The notes beneath the pieces were generated by a model, which was not told where the DNA came from, made no database searches, and saw only the letters and a program-made list of their open reading frames with translations. The position numbers were made by a program, and so were the translations under genes. 10,522 bases of DNA from Candidatus Latescibacterota bacterium (GTDB taxonomy: Bacteria; Eisenbacteria; RBG-16-71-46; SZUA-252): the NCBI GenBank assembly GCA_016207265.1, contig JACQPZ010000110.1:1-10522 (forward strand), read 5' to 3'. Shown here one piece after another: positions 1 through 6,455 of this stretch. Position 1 is the first letter of the stretch; every line of letters starts with the position of its first letter.

Positions 1-281
1 CTTCGCGCGAGCGCCGCGCCGAGCAGCACGCCCGGCACCGCGCCCAGGCTCAACCACGCCGCGAGCGCGAGGTCGAGATTTCCCTCGGTGAGGTACGGCA
101 CAGCCGCCACGAGCGCGGTGACGGTGATGAAGTCGAGCTACGTACCCTCCGCCTCGTGCTGGCCCACATGGAGCGCGTGAACGAGGAGGGGGACGAGGAC
201 GATGCCCCCGCCCACGCCCATGAGGCCGCCCAACACACCGGCCAGAAGGCCGAAGAGGAACGGAAGCGCGCCCGTCAACAT
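1..281 (-). pseudogene. TauE/SafE-family anion exporter, 5' part, interrupted by an in-frame TAG; runs off the window
   Basis: Members of this family are polytopic inner-membrane carriers that export sulfite, sulfoacetate or related organosulfur anions. From ATG 281 the frame reads a hydrophobic helix with the family's Gly-rich signature (GGLMGVGGGIVLVPLL), followed by GQHEAEGT. A TAG at 140-138 then interrupts it. Reading on in the same frame gives an uninterrupted, family-typical continuation (LDFITVTALVAAVPYLTEG, later LSLGAVPGVLLGAALA) to the window edge. The stop falls where the family normally has the serine of a GTSL motif, so a single TCG-to-TAG change explains it. TAG is the normal stop of several other genes here (the 1751, 7295 and 9044 genes and the phosphatase), so recoding is unlikely. 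Either the gene is inactivated or the base is a sequencing or assembly error. It is divergent from the kinase operon. The start at 281 fits the hydrophobic N-terminus; an in-frame ATG at 395 would add 38 non-family residues. Confidence 0.8.
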
Positions 282-322
282 GTCCGTGGCGCGCACCGTA
301 TCACAGGCTTCGCGCGCGCGCG

Positions 323-352
323 TTGACAATGCGCGCCGCGGCTCGGTACGCT
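323..352 (+). promoter_or_regulatory. Candidate sigma70-type promoter of the kinase-activator operon
   Basis: A perfect TTGACA at 323-328 is followed, after 18 bases, by TACGCT at 347-352. The latter keeps the three most conserved -10 positions (T1, A2, T6). Transcription would start near 359, about 20 bases before the kinase ATG at 380. The -10 match is modest, so this is a prediction from sequence only. If it is correct, the in-frame TTG 323 and ATG 329 cannot be the translation start. Confidence 0.45.
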
Positions 353-379
353 CGATCCGCTCGGCGATCCCGCGCGAAC

Positions 380-1747
380 ATGACAGCCCCGCCATCCAGC
401 AAGCCTACGCGCCTCCTGTGGACCCTCCTGTTCCTGGGCGCGCTCCTCGTCCTCGTGAACGGGACCGTCATTTACGCGATCCAGACCGCCCATCATTTCC
501 TGGACGAGGAGCTGGGCAAGCGGTTCGAGGCGACCGCGCACACCGCCGCCCTGCTGATTCGATCGGAGCAGCTCGACACGCTCTTCCCGGAAACGGTGGA
601 CCCTCTGGACGTCGATTTCGATGCGACCATGGACGCGGTGGACGTCGGCGACGCGGTGCGCGAGGAATGGCGCAGGCTCGCCGAAGGGGCCGGAGCGTCG
701 AATATCCTGCTCCTTGATCCCGATCACCGGATCGTGATCGCGCTGCGTGAATCGACCCTCGGGGCCGTGGATCGCGCGACGCTGGATGAGGCGGCGTTCA
801 CGCGCGCGATGATCGGCGAGGCGGCGCACTCGCCCCTCTTCGAGGAGGGGGACACGTACCTGAAGGCGGCCTACGCGCCGGTCACGCAATACGACGGGCG
901 CATCGTGGGCGCCGTCGTCGTGGAGGGCGGATCGACATCGTTTCGCCCGCTCGAGCAGGTCCGGGCATCGCTCTACGGGGCCGCCCTCCTGGCTTCGATC
1001 CTGGTCGTGCTCGTCGGCCTCGGCTACGTCCGCACGCAGACGCGGCTCGCGCGCGTCGAGGAGCGGATGCGGCACGCCGACCTGCTCGCGACGGTGGGGC
1101 AGATCGCGGCCGGCGTCGCGCACGAGATCCGCAATCCCCTGGCGGTTCTCCGCGGCGCCTCCTCGCGCCTCCGGAACCTGGATCGGATTCCGCCGGCGGA
1201 GCGAAGCGAGCTTCTCTCCATGATCGACGAGGAAGTGCATCGGATGGGTGACGTGGTCCAGAACTTCCTCGACCTCTCCCGCCGCGCTGACTCGGAACCG
1301 AGGGTGATCGCGCTCAAGCCGATCATGGAGCGGTCCCTCGACATCCTGAATGTGGAGCTCTCGCGCCGCGGCATCCGGACGGCGCTCCGCTGGGAAGCCG
1401 AAGACGGCGTATGCATCCGCGGGCGGCCCCAGGCGCTCCACCATCTCTTCCTCAACCTGGCTCTGAACGCGCGGGACGCGATGCCCGAGGGCGGCGATCT
1501 CACCATCCTCGTGCAGCAACGAAAGACGGCCCTCAGGCTATACTTCCAGGACAGCGGTCCCGGGATCCCGGCATCGCTCCGTGAAAAGATCTTCGAGCCC
1601 TTCTTCACGACGCGGGCCCAGGGAACGGGGCTCGGCCTCGCGTTCGTCGAGCGCATCGTTCTGGAGCACGGCGGAACGGTGATCGCCGGGTCGTCGCCGA
1701 GCGGCGGCGCCCAATTCCAAATCGACCTCCCGACCGCGGCGGCCTGA
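380..1747 (+). CDS. Membrane sensor histidine kinase, NtrB/ZraS-like, with extracytoplasmic Cache-like domain
   Basis: This 455-residue protein should autophosphorylate on His and pass phosphate to the activator encoded 3 bases downstream. Domains in order: membrane segment at about 12-34; extracytoplasmic sensor at about 35-195, with the strand pattern of a Cache/PDC fold (ILLLDPDHRIVI, then YAPV...DGRIVGAVVVE); second membrane segment at about 198-217; HisKA with the H-box AHEIRNP, phospho-accepting His248; and a HATPase domain with N-box Asn363 (LNARDAMPEGG), G1 DSGPGIP at 391, F-box EPFFTT and G2 GTGLGLA at 415. All catalytic motifs are intact. I chose ATG 380 because it places the first membrane helix near the N-terminus and lies just downstream of a TTGACA promoter-like element. 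The Shine-Dalgarno is poor, and in-frame TTG 323 and ATG 329 are alternatives. The ligand cannot be told from sequence. The catalytic half resembles kinases that pair with sigma54 activators, which fits the neighbour. Confidence 0.95.
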   Translation: MTAPPSSKPTRLLWTLLFLGALLVLVNGTVIYAIQTAHHFLDEELGKRFEATAHTAALLIRSEQLDTLFPETVDPLDVDFDATMDAVDVGDAVREEWRRLAEGAGASNILLLDPDHRIVIALRESTLGAVDRATLDEAAFTRAMIGEAAHSPLFEEGDTYLKAAYAPVTQYDGRIVGAVVVEGGSTSFRPLEQVRASLYGAALLASILVVLVGLGYVRTQTRLARVEERMRHADLLATVGQIAAGVAHEIRNPLAVLRGASSRLRNLDRIPPAERSELLSMIDEEVHRMGDVVQNFLDLSRRADSEPRVIALKPIMERSLDILNVELSRRGIRTALRWEAEDGVCIRGRPQALHHLFLNLALNARDAMPEGGDLTILVQQRKTALRLYFQDSGPGIPASLREKIFEPFFTTRAQGTGLGLAFVERIVLEHGGTVIAGSSPSGGAQFQIDLPTAAA

Positions 1748-1750
1748 GCC

Positions 1751-3133
1751 ATGCCGGACCGGATTCTCATCGCTGAAGACAACAAGAACCTCTGCAAGAT
1801 CCTCCAGTCGGCCCTGACCGACGCGGGGTACGACGTCTCGATCGCCGTGGGCGGCGACGCCGCGATCCACGAGCTCAAGTCGCACACGTACGACCTCGTC
1901 GTTTCGGACATGCGGATGCCCGGCGCATCCGGCGCCGTCGTCTTCCAAGAGGCGCGGGCCCAGAGCTATCTCCCCGACGTCATTCTCATCACGGCATTCG
2001 GCGACACGAGAGAAGCCGTGCGCCTCATGAGAGAGGGCGCCGCAGACTACATCCTCAAGGACTTCGACCCGGAAGAGCTGGTCGCGCGGGTGCGGCAGGT
2101 GCTCGAGCGCCGCAATCTCAAGCAGGAGTCCACCGTCCTCAAGGTCCGGATCGAGTCGCTCAAAGATCAGATCAGCCTCCATCGCTTCGAGACGATCGTG
2201 GGCAGGAGCCGTGCGATGCAGGAATCGCTGAGCCTCGCGGAGCGGGTCGCGCGCACCGACGCGAACGTGCTCCTCCTCGGCGAGAGCGGAACGGGAAAGG
2301 AGGTCTTCGCCCAGGCGATCCACGCCGCGAGCAAGCGCGCCGATGAGCCCTTCGTACCCGTGAATTGCGGCGCGCTCCCCGAGACGCTCCTGGAATCGGA
2401 GCTGTTCGGACACGAGCGCGGCGCGTTCACCGGCGCGGTGCGACAGAAGCCGGGGCGCTTCGAAGACGCGGACGGCGGCAGCATCTTCCTGGACGAGATC
2501 GGCGAGCTGCCCCAGAGCATCCAGGTCAAGCTGCTCCGGGTTTTGCAGGAAAGAACCTACGTTCGGGTAGGCGGGGAGGAGATGCGGCGCGCGGACGTCC
2601 GCGTGATCGCCGCGACGAACCGGAACCTCGAGGAGATGATCCACCAGGGCAGGTTCCGGGAGGATCTCTACTATCGGCTCAATGTATTCCCGATCCGGCT
2701 CGTTCCGCTTCGCGAGCGACGCGAAGACATCGTCCCGTTGATCGAGCACTTTCTCAAGCAGCAGGGCCGATCCGTCGAGGAAGTGAGCCCGGACGCGCTC
2801 GACCACCTGAGGGCGTACGATTTCCCAGGGAACATCCGTGAGCTGCAGAATCTCATCGAGCGCGCCGGAATCCTCGCGGGCGAGGGGAGGATCGAGCGGA
2901 TTCACTTCCCGATCGGGAAGTCGCGCCTCACCGGGGATCCGGCCGAGCTGCTCGGTCTGGGCTTGAGCCTCGATCAGATCGAGAAGCGGCTGATCAAGGA
3001 GGCGCTGGAGCGCGCCCAGGGGAACAAGACCAAGGCGGCCGGGCTCCTGGGAATCTCGCGACGGGCGCTCTACTCCCGGATGGAGAGCCACGGCATCCCG
3101 ATCGGCGGGTCGGAGCCCGAGCCGGCGGACTAG
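1751..3133 (+). CDS. Sigma54-dependent response regulator, NtrC family (REC-AAA+-Fis HTH)
   Basis: This 460-residue regulator of normal family length activates sigma54 RNA polymerase from a distant upstream site when phosphorylated. Receiver domain 1-120: acidic pocket E9/D10, phospho-acceptor Asp53 (VSDMRMPG), switch Thr81 and Lys103. AAA+ domain at about 148-380: Walker A GESGTGKE 177-184, the sigma54-contacting loop GAFTGA 224-229, Walker B SIFLDEIGEL 244-253, arginine-finger segment RFREDLYYRL 301-310, and sensor II GNIREL 360-365. The C-terminal Fis-type helix-turn-helix is at about 406-447 (NKTKAAGLLGISRRALYSRM). Everything required for ATP hydrolysis and sigma54 remodelling is present. 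One oddity is that the usual Lys-Pro of the receiver is Lys-Asp (LKDFDP). The 3-base gap from the kinase implies one operon and a cognate pair. A strong -24/-12 promoter lies about 215 bp downstream of its stop, the obvious candidate target. It resembles ZraR/AtoC/HydG-type regulators; the exact subfamily is undetermined. Confidence 0.97.
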   Translation: MPDRILIAEDNKNLCKILQSALTDAGYDVSIAVGGDAAIHELKSHTYDLVVSDMRMPGASGAVVFQEARAQSYLPDVILITAFGDTREAVRLMREGAADYILKDFDPEELVARVRQVLERRNLKQESTVLKVRIESLKDQISLHRFETIVGRSRAMQESLSLAERVARTDANVLLLGESGTGKEVFAQAIHAASKRADEPFVPVNCGALPETLLESELFGHERGAFTGAVRQKPGRFEDADGGSIFLDEIGELPQSIQVKLLRVLQERTYVRVGGEEMRRADVRVIAATNRNLEEMIHQGRFREDLYYRLNVFPIRLVPLRERREDIVPLIEHFLKQQGRSVEEVSPDALDHLRAYDFPGNIRELQNLIERAGILAGEGRIERIHFPIGKSRLTGDPAELLGLGLSLDQIEKRLIKEALERAQGNKTKAAGLLGISRRALYSRMESHGIPIGGSEPEPAD

Positions 3134-3272
3134 CCGCGGGGCCGCGCCGGAGCCGGCAGCCGTTCCGGCCGGGGGCCGCGGGTGCCAAGGGACTGTTACG
3201 TATCGGTACGGGACCGGTACCCGCGCGGCCATTCTCCCTGTAATCGACGCCTTTTGTCGGGCCTGCGGGGTC

Positions 3273-3287
3273 TGGCATGGTATTGCA
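3273..3287 (+). promoter_or_regulatory. Sigma54 promoter-like sequence, one base short in the spacer
   Basis: TGGCATGGTATTGCA contains both halves of a -24/-12 promoter, but only 9 bases separate GG from GC where the family requires 10. It closely resembles the correctly spaced element 75 bp downstream (TGGCATGG...ATTGC). It is probably not an active sigma54 promoter. It may be a decayed duplicate or a holoenzyme-binding decoy. Confidence 0.25.
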
Positions 3288-3291
3288 AGTC

Positions 3292-3307
3292 CATCCGACG
3301 ACGGATG
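3292..3307. promoter_or_regulatory. Inverted repeat CATCCG-ACGA-CGGATG, candidate activator (UAS) site
   Basis: A perfect 6-bp dyad with a 4-base centre lies about 75 bp upstream of the transcription start predicted from the sigma54 promoter at 3348-3363. NtrC-family activators bind short dyads roughly 80-150 bp upstream of such promoters, so size and position are suitable for the regulator encoded at 1751-3133. A looser related sequence (CATGCG...CCGGATG) occurs at 3391-3406 in the leader. An alternative binding region is the set of phased TAC steps at 3197-3220 (TTACGTA, GGTACG, GGTACC). Binding is inferred. Confidence 0.4.
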
Positions 3308-3347
3308 TTTCCCCGCGCGCGCGGCCGTTCCCCCATAAGACACGTAA

Positions 3348-3363
3348 TGGCATGGAGATTGCG
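3348..3363 (+). promoter_or_regulatory. Sigma54 (-24/-12) promoter
   Basis: TGGCATGGAGATTGCG matches the consensus TGGCACGRNNNTTGCW at nearly every defined position and has exactly 10 bases between the GG (3349-3350) and the GC (3361-3362). With C3362 as -12, transcription should begin near 3374. That leaves a 53-base leader to the ATG at 3427 but only 5 bases to the upstream in-frame ATG at 3379, which argues for 3427 as the start. The nearest sigma54 activator gene is immediately upstream. Confidence 0.8.
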
Positions 3364-3426
3364 GGTCTGACGTAAACCATGCCCCCCCTCATGCGGACGC
3401 CGGATGGGCCGGCGGGTCGTCAATCC

Positions 3427-4656
3427 ATGCCAAAACCCGGCTGTCGGACGCTGTACGCCACTGCGTTCGTGCTGGGGATCGCCTCGCTCTTCGCTTCCCC
3501 GAAACCCGGGTTGGCTGGCGACGCCGCCCCCATCGTGCAGTCCGAGTCGGGCCCTGCCGAGAGCGCCGCGCCACAGGCTCGGGAGTACGGTTCTCCTCCG
3601 TCCCCGAAGGTAGCCCCCCACGCGTCGCGTCCGGATTCGTCGCGCGCGCCCGCCGAGAAAGGGGATGCGCCGCCCGATAAGGGTGTGGCAGACGCGCCGA
3701 AAGACGCAGCAAAGGAGCCCCCCAAGAACGCTCCCGGCGAGCCAGCCCGCGACGCTGCGAAGGAAGCCCCGGCCCCGCCAAGCTCGCCGTCAAAGACGCC
3801 ATCGAAGACGCCGTCGAAGGCGCAGCCGAAGCCTGCGGCGGTCGCGGTCGCGAGCGGGGCGTCCACGAGCGGATTGAAGCCCGCGGAAAAGCCGCAAGCG
3901 CAGAGCGCCTCCACGGCGGAGCCTGCCCCCGAGTCCGAATCCGACCGTGTCGGCCGCGAGATCGATCGCACCGCGCGGGTTCTCGAGCGCGCGCGCAGGT
4001 CGGTAACGCGTTCGAAGAGCTCCCGCGCCCAAAGACTCCTCGCATCGGCGCTCGACTTTCAGTCCGACGCGGGCGCGGCCTACAAGGACCACCAGTACGC
4101 CCGGGCGGAGCGCCTGACCGACGCGGCCAGGAACTACGCGTACCGCGCGACCCGCATGGTCGGTCCCCCGCGAGAGGACCCCGAATACGTCGAGCACGTG
4201 CTCCAGCGCACCGACGACGCGCTCGACCGCGCCAACGACGTTCTGAAAAACGGGGCGGAGAGATGGGCCTGGGATCAGCACGAGGAGCTGAAGCGCTCCC
4301 AGAAGGACGCGTGGAAGCGGTTCAAGGACGGAGACGCCAAGCAGGCATACAAGCGAACGCTCGCGGTGCGCGACGGTGTGCTCAAGCTGCTCGGCAAGCT
4401 CGAGAATCTGCCCGTGCCGCGGGCGACGGCGGAGAAGGCCATGAGCGGAGCTCAGGTCGCGTTCCAACAAACGAGCAAGGAGCTGGGGCCGAAGCCGAAC
4501 GCCGAGGCGGCGCGTTTCGTCAGGCTGGCGAACGATTACCTGGCGAAGGCGCGGGAATCGTTCAGTCGGAAGAACTACCGCTCGGCGCTCCTGCAGGCCA
4601 AGGTCGTCGAGCGGCAACTCGAGCGCGCGGTGGACGTGGGCCGCCCGCGGGGGTGA
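3427..4656 (+). CDS. Exported helical-repeat protein with Ala/Pro/Lys-rich linker, unknown family; probable sigma54 target
   Basis: I do not recognise a family for this 409-residue protein. Residues 1-31 form a signal peptide: basic start, hydrophobic core TLYATAFVLGIASLFA, and likely cleavage near GLAG-DA. Residues about 32-165 are a low-complexity Ala/Pro/Lys/Ser linker (PSSPSKTPSKTPSK), of the kind that spans periplasm or peptidoglycan. Residues about 170-405 are highly charged and helical, and appear to hold three related units of about 70 residues. Each ends in an A-x3-(F/Y)-x-(D/R)-x2-(Y/A)-x2-A type hairpin: DAGAAYKDHQYARAERL, DAWKRFKDGDAKQAYKR and KARESFSRKNYRSALLQ. No cysteine-based lipobox or catalytic motif was seen. 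ATG 3427 is preferred over ATG 3379 because it opens a clean signal peptide and gives a sensible leader after the sigma54 promoter. Context suggests an envelope component switched on by the adjacent two-component pair, perhaps a periplasmic stress or scaffold protein. That role is inference. Confidence 0.82.
   Translation: MPKPGCRTLYATAFVLGIASLFASPKPGLAGDAAPIVQSESGPAESAAPQAREYGSPPSPKVAPHASRPDSSRAPAEKGDAPPDKGVADAPKDAAKEPPKNAPGEPARDAAKEAPAPPSSPSKTPSKTPSKAQPKPAAVAVASGASTSGLKPAEKPQAQSASTAEPAPESESDRVGREIDRTARVLERARRSVTRSKSSRAQRLLASALDFQSDAGAAYKDHQYARAERLTDAARNYAYRATRMVGPPREDPEYVEHVLQRTDDALDRANDVLKNGAERWAWDQHEELKRSQKDAWKRFKDGDAKQAYKRTLAVRDGVLKLLGKLENLPVPRATAEKAMSGAQVAFQQTSKELGPKPNAEAARFVRLANDYLAKARESFSRKNYRSALLQAKVVERQLERAVDVGRPRG
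3790..3825 (+). repeat. Three tandem 12-bp units inside the exported-protein gene
   Basis: Units tcaaagacgcca, tcgaagacgccg and tcgaaggcgcag follow each other in frame and encode SKTP, SKTP and SKAQ in the linker. The near identity suggests slippage expansion, so linker length may vary between strains. Confidence 0.7.
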
Positions 4657-4716
4657 GGCGGCGCCGCCGGCGACCCCGCGCCCCCCGAGGCAAGCCAGCC
4701 CGCGGGCCGCGCCCGG

Positions 4717-6396
4717 CTAGTCCCGGCGGATCACGGCGACCGTGACGTCGTCGGCGGGTTTCCCCTCGCTCGAGAACTCGTGGACGACGCGGATCAGTTC
4801 CTCCGCGAGGGGGACCGGCTCGAGGGTGCGGTTCTCTCTTAGAAACGCCATGAGGCGCTCTTCTCCGAAGTCCTCCTCTCGGTCGTTCCTCGCCTCGGTG
4901 ACTCCGTCGCTGTAGAGCACGAGGACGTCCCCCGGGCTCATCTGAACCGCGGCGGATTCGTACCCGGCCTCCGGGAACATGCCCAGCAGGAGTCCGCCGA
5001 CGGAAAGCATTTCCACCTCGCCCGACGCGCGGACCAGGTACGGTGGATTGTGCCCCGCGTTCACGTAGCGAAGGTCTCCGGTCGTGCAATCGATCGCGAT
5101 CAGCACGAGCGTGATGAATCGCTCGCCCCGCACGACCTTATGGATGGACCGGTTCAGGCGGCCCATCACCACGGGGAGGCGGGGCTCCGACTCCACGTGC
5201 GCACGGACGCTCGCGTGCAGGTTCGTCATGAGGAGTGCCGCGGGCATCCCCTTCCCGGCGACGTCCCCGAGGCCCACGGTGACCGTCTGGCCTTCTCCCA
5301 CCACGAAGTCGAAATAGTCGCCCCCCACGTCCGAGGAAGGGACGTTTCTTCCCGCGATGCTGAAGGGCGGGCGGAGAAGGGGATCGATCGGCAGAAGCGA
5401 CTGCTGAATGCCGGCGGCGCGCTTCAGATCTTCTTCCATCCGCCGCTGCCGCTGCAGCTCCTCGAAAGCCTTCGTCTCGAGGATCTTCACGGCCGCGAGG
5501 TGGCCGATGAGGGTGAGGATCCTGAGATCCGTCTCCTCGAACGGAAGGGGCGCCGCGACGTTGTCCGCGTAGAGAACGCCCAGGACCTCGTCCTCGCGCC
5601 AGAGCGGGACGCACATCGCGGAATGGATCCGCTGCCGGATGACGCTCTGCTTCTCCCGGAAGCGCTCGTCGCTCTGCGCGTCGCTCGTCAGCACCGCGGC
5701 CCGGTCCTCCGCGGCGCGCCGGGCGATGCTTCGGCTCACGATGATCGGCTGCCCGCCCGTCGCCCCGCGCTGCTTCACCGCCTTGACCTCGAATTCGCCG
5801 TCGGAGCTGCCGCGCATCAGGAGCACCGTCCGATCCGAGCGCAGAACCTCCGAGGTCAGGTCGACGATGAACTGGAACAGATCCCCGATCGGCTTGTGGG
5901 CGAGGAGCGCCTCCCCGACGCGATCCGCGCTCTGGAGGAACTGGGCGATGCGCTGCGGCGACGTCCCCACGGCGGCGATCGCCTTGATGCTCGTCGCCGA
6001 CGGGGACGCTCCCACCAGCTCGGCCAGCGGGACCGCGTGCACCGTGCCGGGCGCCTTCGTGTCCGCGACCCGGGCCGACGTTCCCGGCTCTTCCTCGCGG
6101 GAGAAGTGGATCTGGCAGGGGCCGATATCGATCCGGTCGCCGGGAGAGAGGCGCCGCGGTCCCTGGATCAAGGTTCCGTTTACCTTCGTTCCGTTCTTGC
6201 TCTTCAGATCCTCGATCCAATATTCGCCGTCACGGACGCTGAACTCCGCGTGCTTTCGGGACACCGCGGAGTCGTTCACCACGACCTTGTTCTCCGGCGA
6301 GCGTCCGAGAGGGAAGGGACCCTCGCCCTGGAGACGCACGATCTCGGGCTCGCGCCCCGGGACGCGGATCAAAAGTGACTGGCTCGACTGCCCCAT
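4717..6396 (-). CDS. FHA-GAF-SpoIIE (PP2C-type) serine/threonine phosphatase
   Basis: This is a cytosolic 559-residue signalling phosphatase. The N-terminal FHA domain (about 8-100) should bind phosphothreonine peptides and shows GRS 31-33, SRKHAEF 46-52 and KNGTKVNG 67-74. After a linker, a GAF domain (about 150-305, ending near MCVPLWREDEVLGVLYAD and the following helix) may sense a small molecule. A short coiled linker (EELQRQRRMEEDLKRA) leads to the SpoIIE/PP2C domain (about 325-558), with metal ligands Asp360 (GGDYFDF), Asp378 (GDVAGKGMPAALLM), Asp497 (YSDGVTEA) and Asp549/550 (DDVTV). The active site looks complete. ATG 6396 was chosen over an upstream frame extension because FHA begins at once after it and GGAG lies 10 bases upstream. 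It is convergent with the 3427 gene and divergent from the 6456 gene, with only 59 bp in between. No anti-sigma kinase or STAS substrate is visible here, so its target is unknown. It could act in a partner switch or oppose a Ser/Thr kinase. Confidence 0.95.
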   Translation of the reverse strand: MGQSSQSLLIRVPGREPEIVRLQGEGPFPLGRSPENKVVVNDSAVSRKHAEFSVRDGEYWIEDLKSKNGTKVNGTLIQGPRRLSPGDRIDIGPCQIHFSREEEPGTSARVADTKAPGTVHAVPLAELVGASPSATSIKAIAAVGTSPQRIAQFLQSADRVGEALLAHKPIGDLFQFIVDLTSEVLRSDRTVLLMRGSSDGEFEVKAVKQRGATGGQPIIVSRSIARRAAEDRAAVLTSDAQSDERFREKQSVIRQRIHSAMCVPLWREDEVLGVLYADNVAAPLPFEETDLRILTLIGHLAAVKILETKAFEELQRQRRMEEDLKRAAGIQQSLLPIDPLLRPPFSIAGRNVPSSDVGGDYFDFVVGEGQTVTVGLGDVAGKGMPAALLMTNLHASVRAHVESEPRLPVVMGRLNRSIHKVVRGERFITLVLIAIDCTTGDLRYVNAGHNPPYLVRASGEVEMLSVGGLLLGMFPEAGYESAAVQMSPGDVLVLYSDGVTEARNDREEDFGEERLMAFLRENRTLEPVPLAEELIRVVHEFSSEGKPADDVTVAVIRRD

Positions 6397-6455
6397 GGGC
6401 GTTAGTCTCCGCTGTTCGCGATTTGCTTGCAACCCGTAACGAGGGGGGCCCAGGC

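Noticed and set aside
380..3133. Assignment of the two-component pair as PrsK/PrsR of the PEP-CTERM system
   Set aside because: The kinase has a Cache-like periplasmic sensor and a plain NtrB-type core. The pair lies far from the PEP-CTERM genes, whose promoters do not look sigma54-dependent. The clear sigma54 promoter is instead beside the 3427 gene.
3197..3220. TAC steps at 10-11-base phasing as the principal activator site
   Set aside because: The pieces (TTACGTA, GGTACG, GGTACC) are not equal repeats and lie some 155-175 bp upstream of the start. The 3292-3307 dyad is the simpler candidate.
275..3343. Long minus-strand open frames opposite the kinase and activator (275-1519 and 1538-3343)
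   Set aside because: They are antisense shadows created by GC-rich third positions. Their translations are Arg/Glu/Leu-rich with no domain, while the plus-strand frames contain complete catalytic motifs.
3379..3426. ATG 3379 as start of the exported protein
   Set aside because: It would lie only 5 bases after the predicted sigma54 transcription start and would bury the signal peptide behind 16 residues.
4657..4716. Bidirectional terminator between the convergent genes
   Set aside because: The palindromes GGCGGCGCCGCC (4657-4668) and GCCCGCGGGC (4698-4707) have no loop bases and no T-tract on either strand, so they are probably GC-rich chance palindromes.
6375..6455. N-terminal extension of the membrane protein to ATG 6375
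   Set aside because: It would overlap the start of the divergent phosphatase gene and adds residues without a ribosome binding site. GTG 6456 has GAGGGGGG at good spacing.
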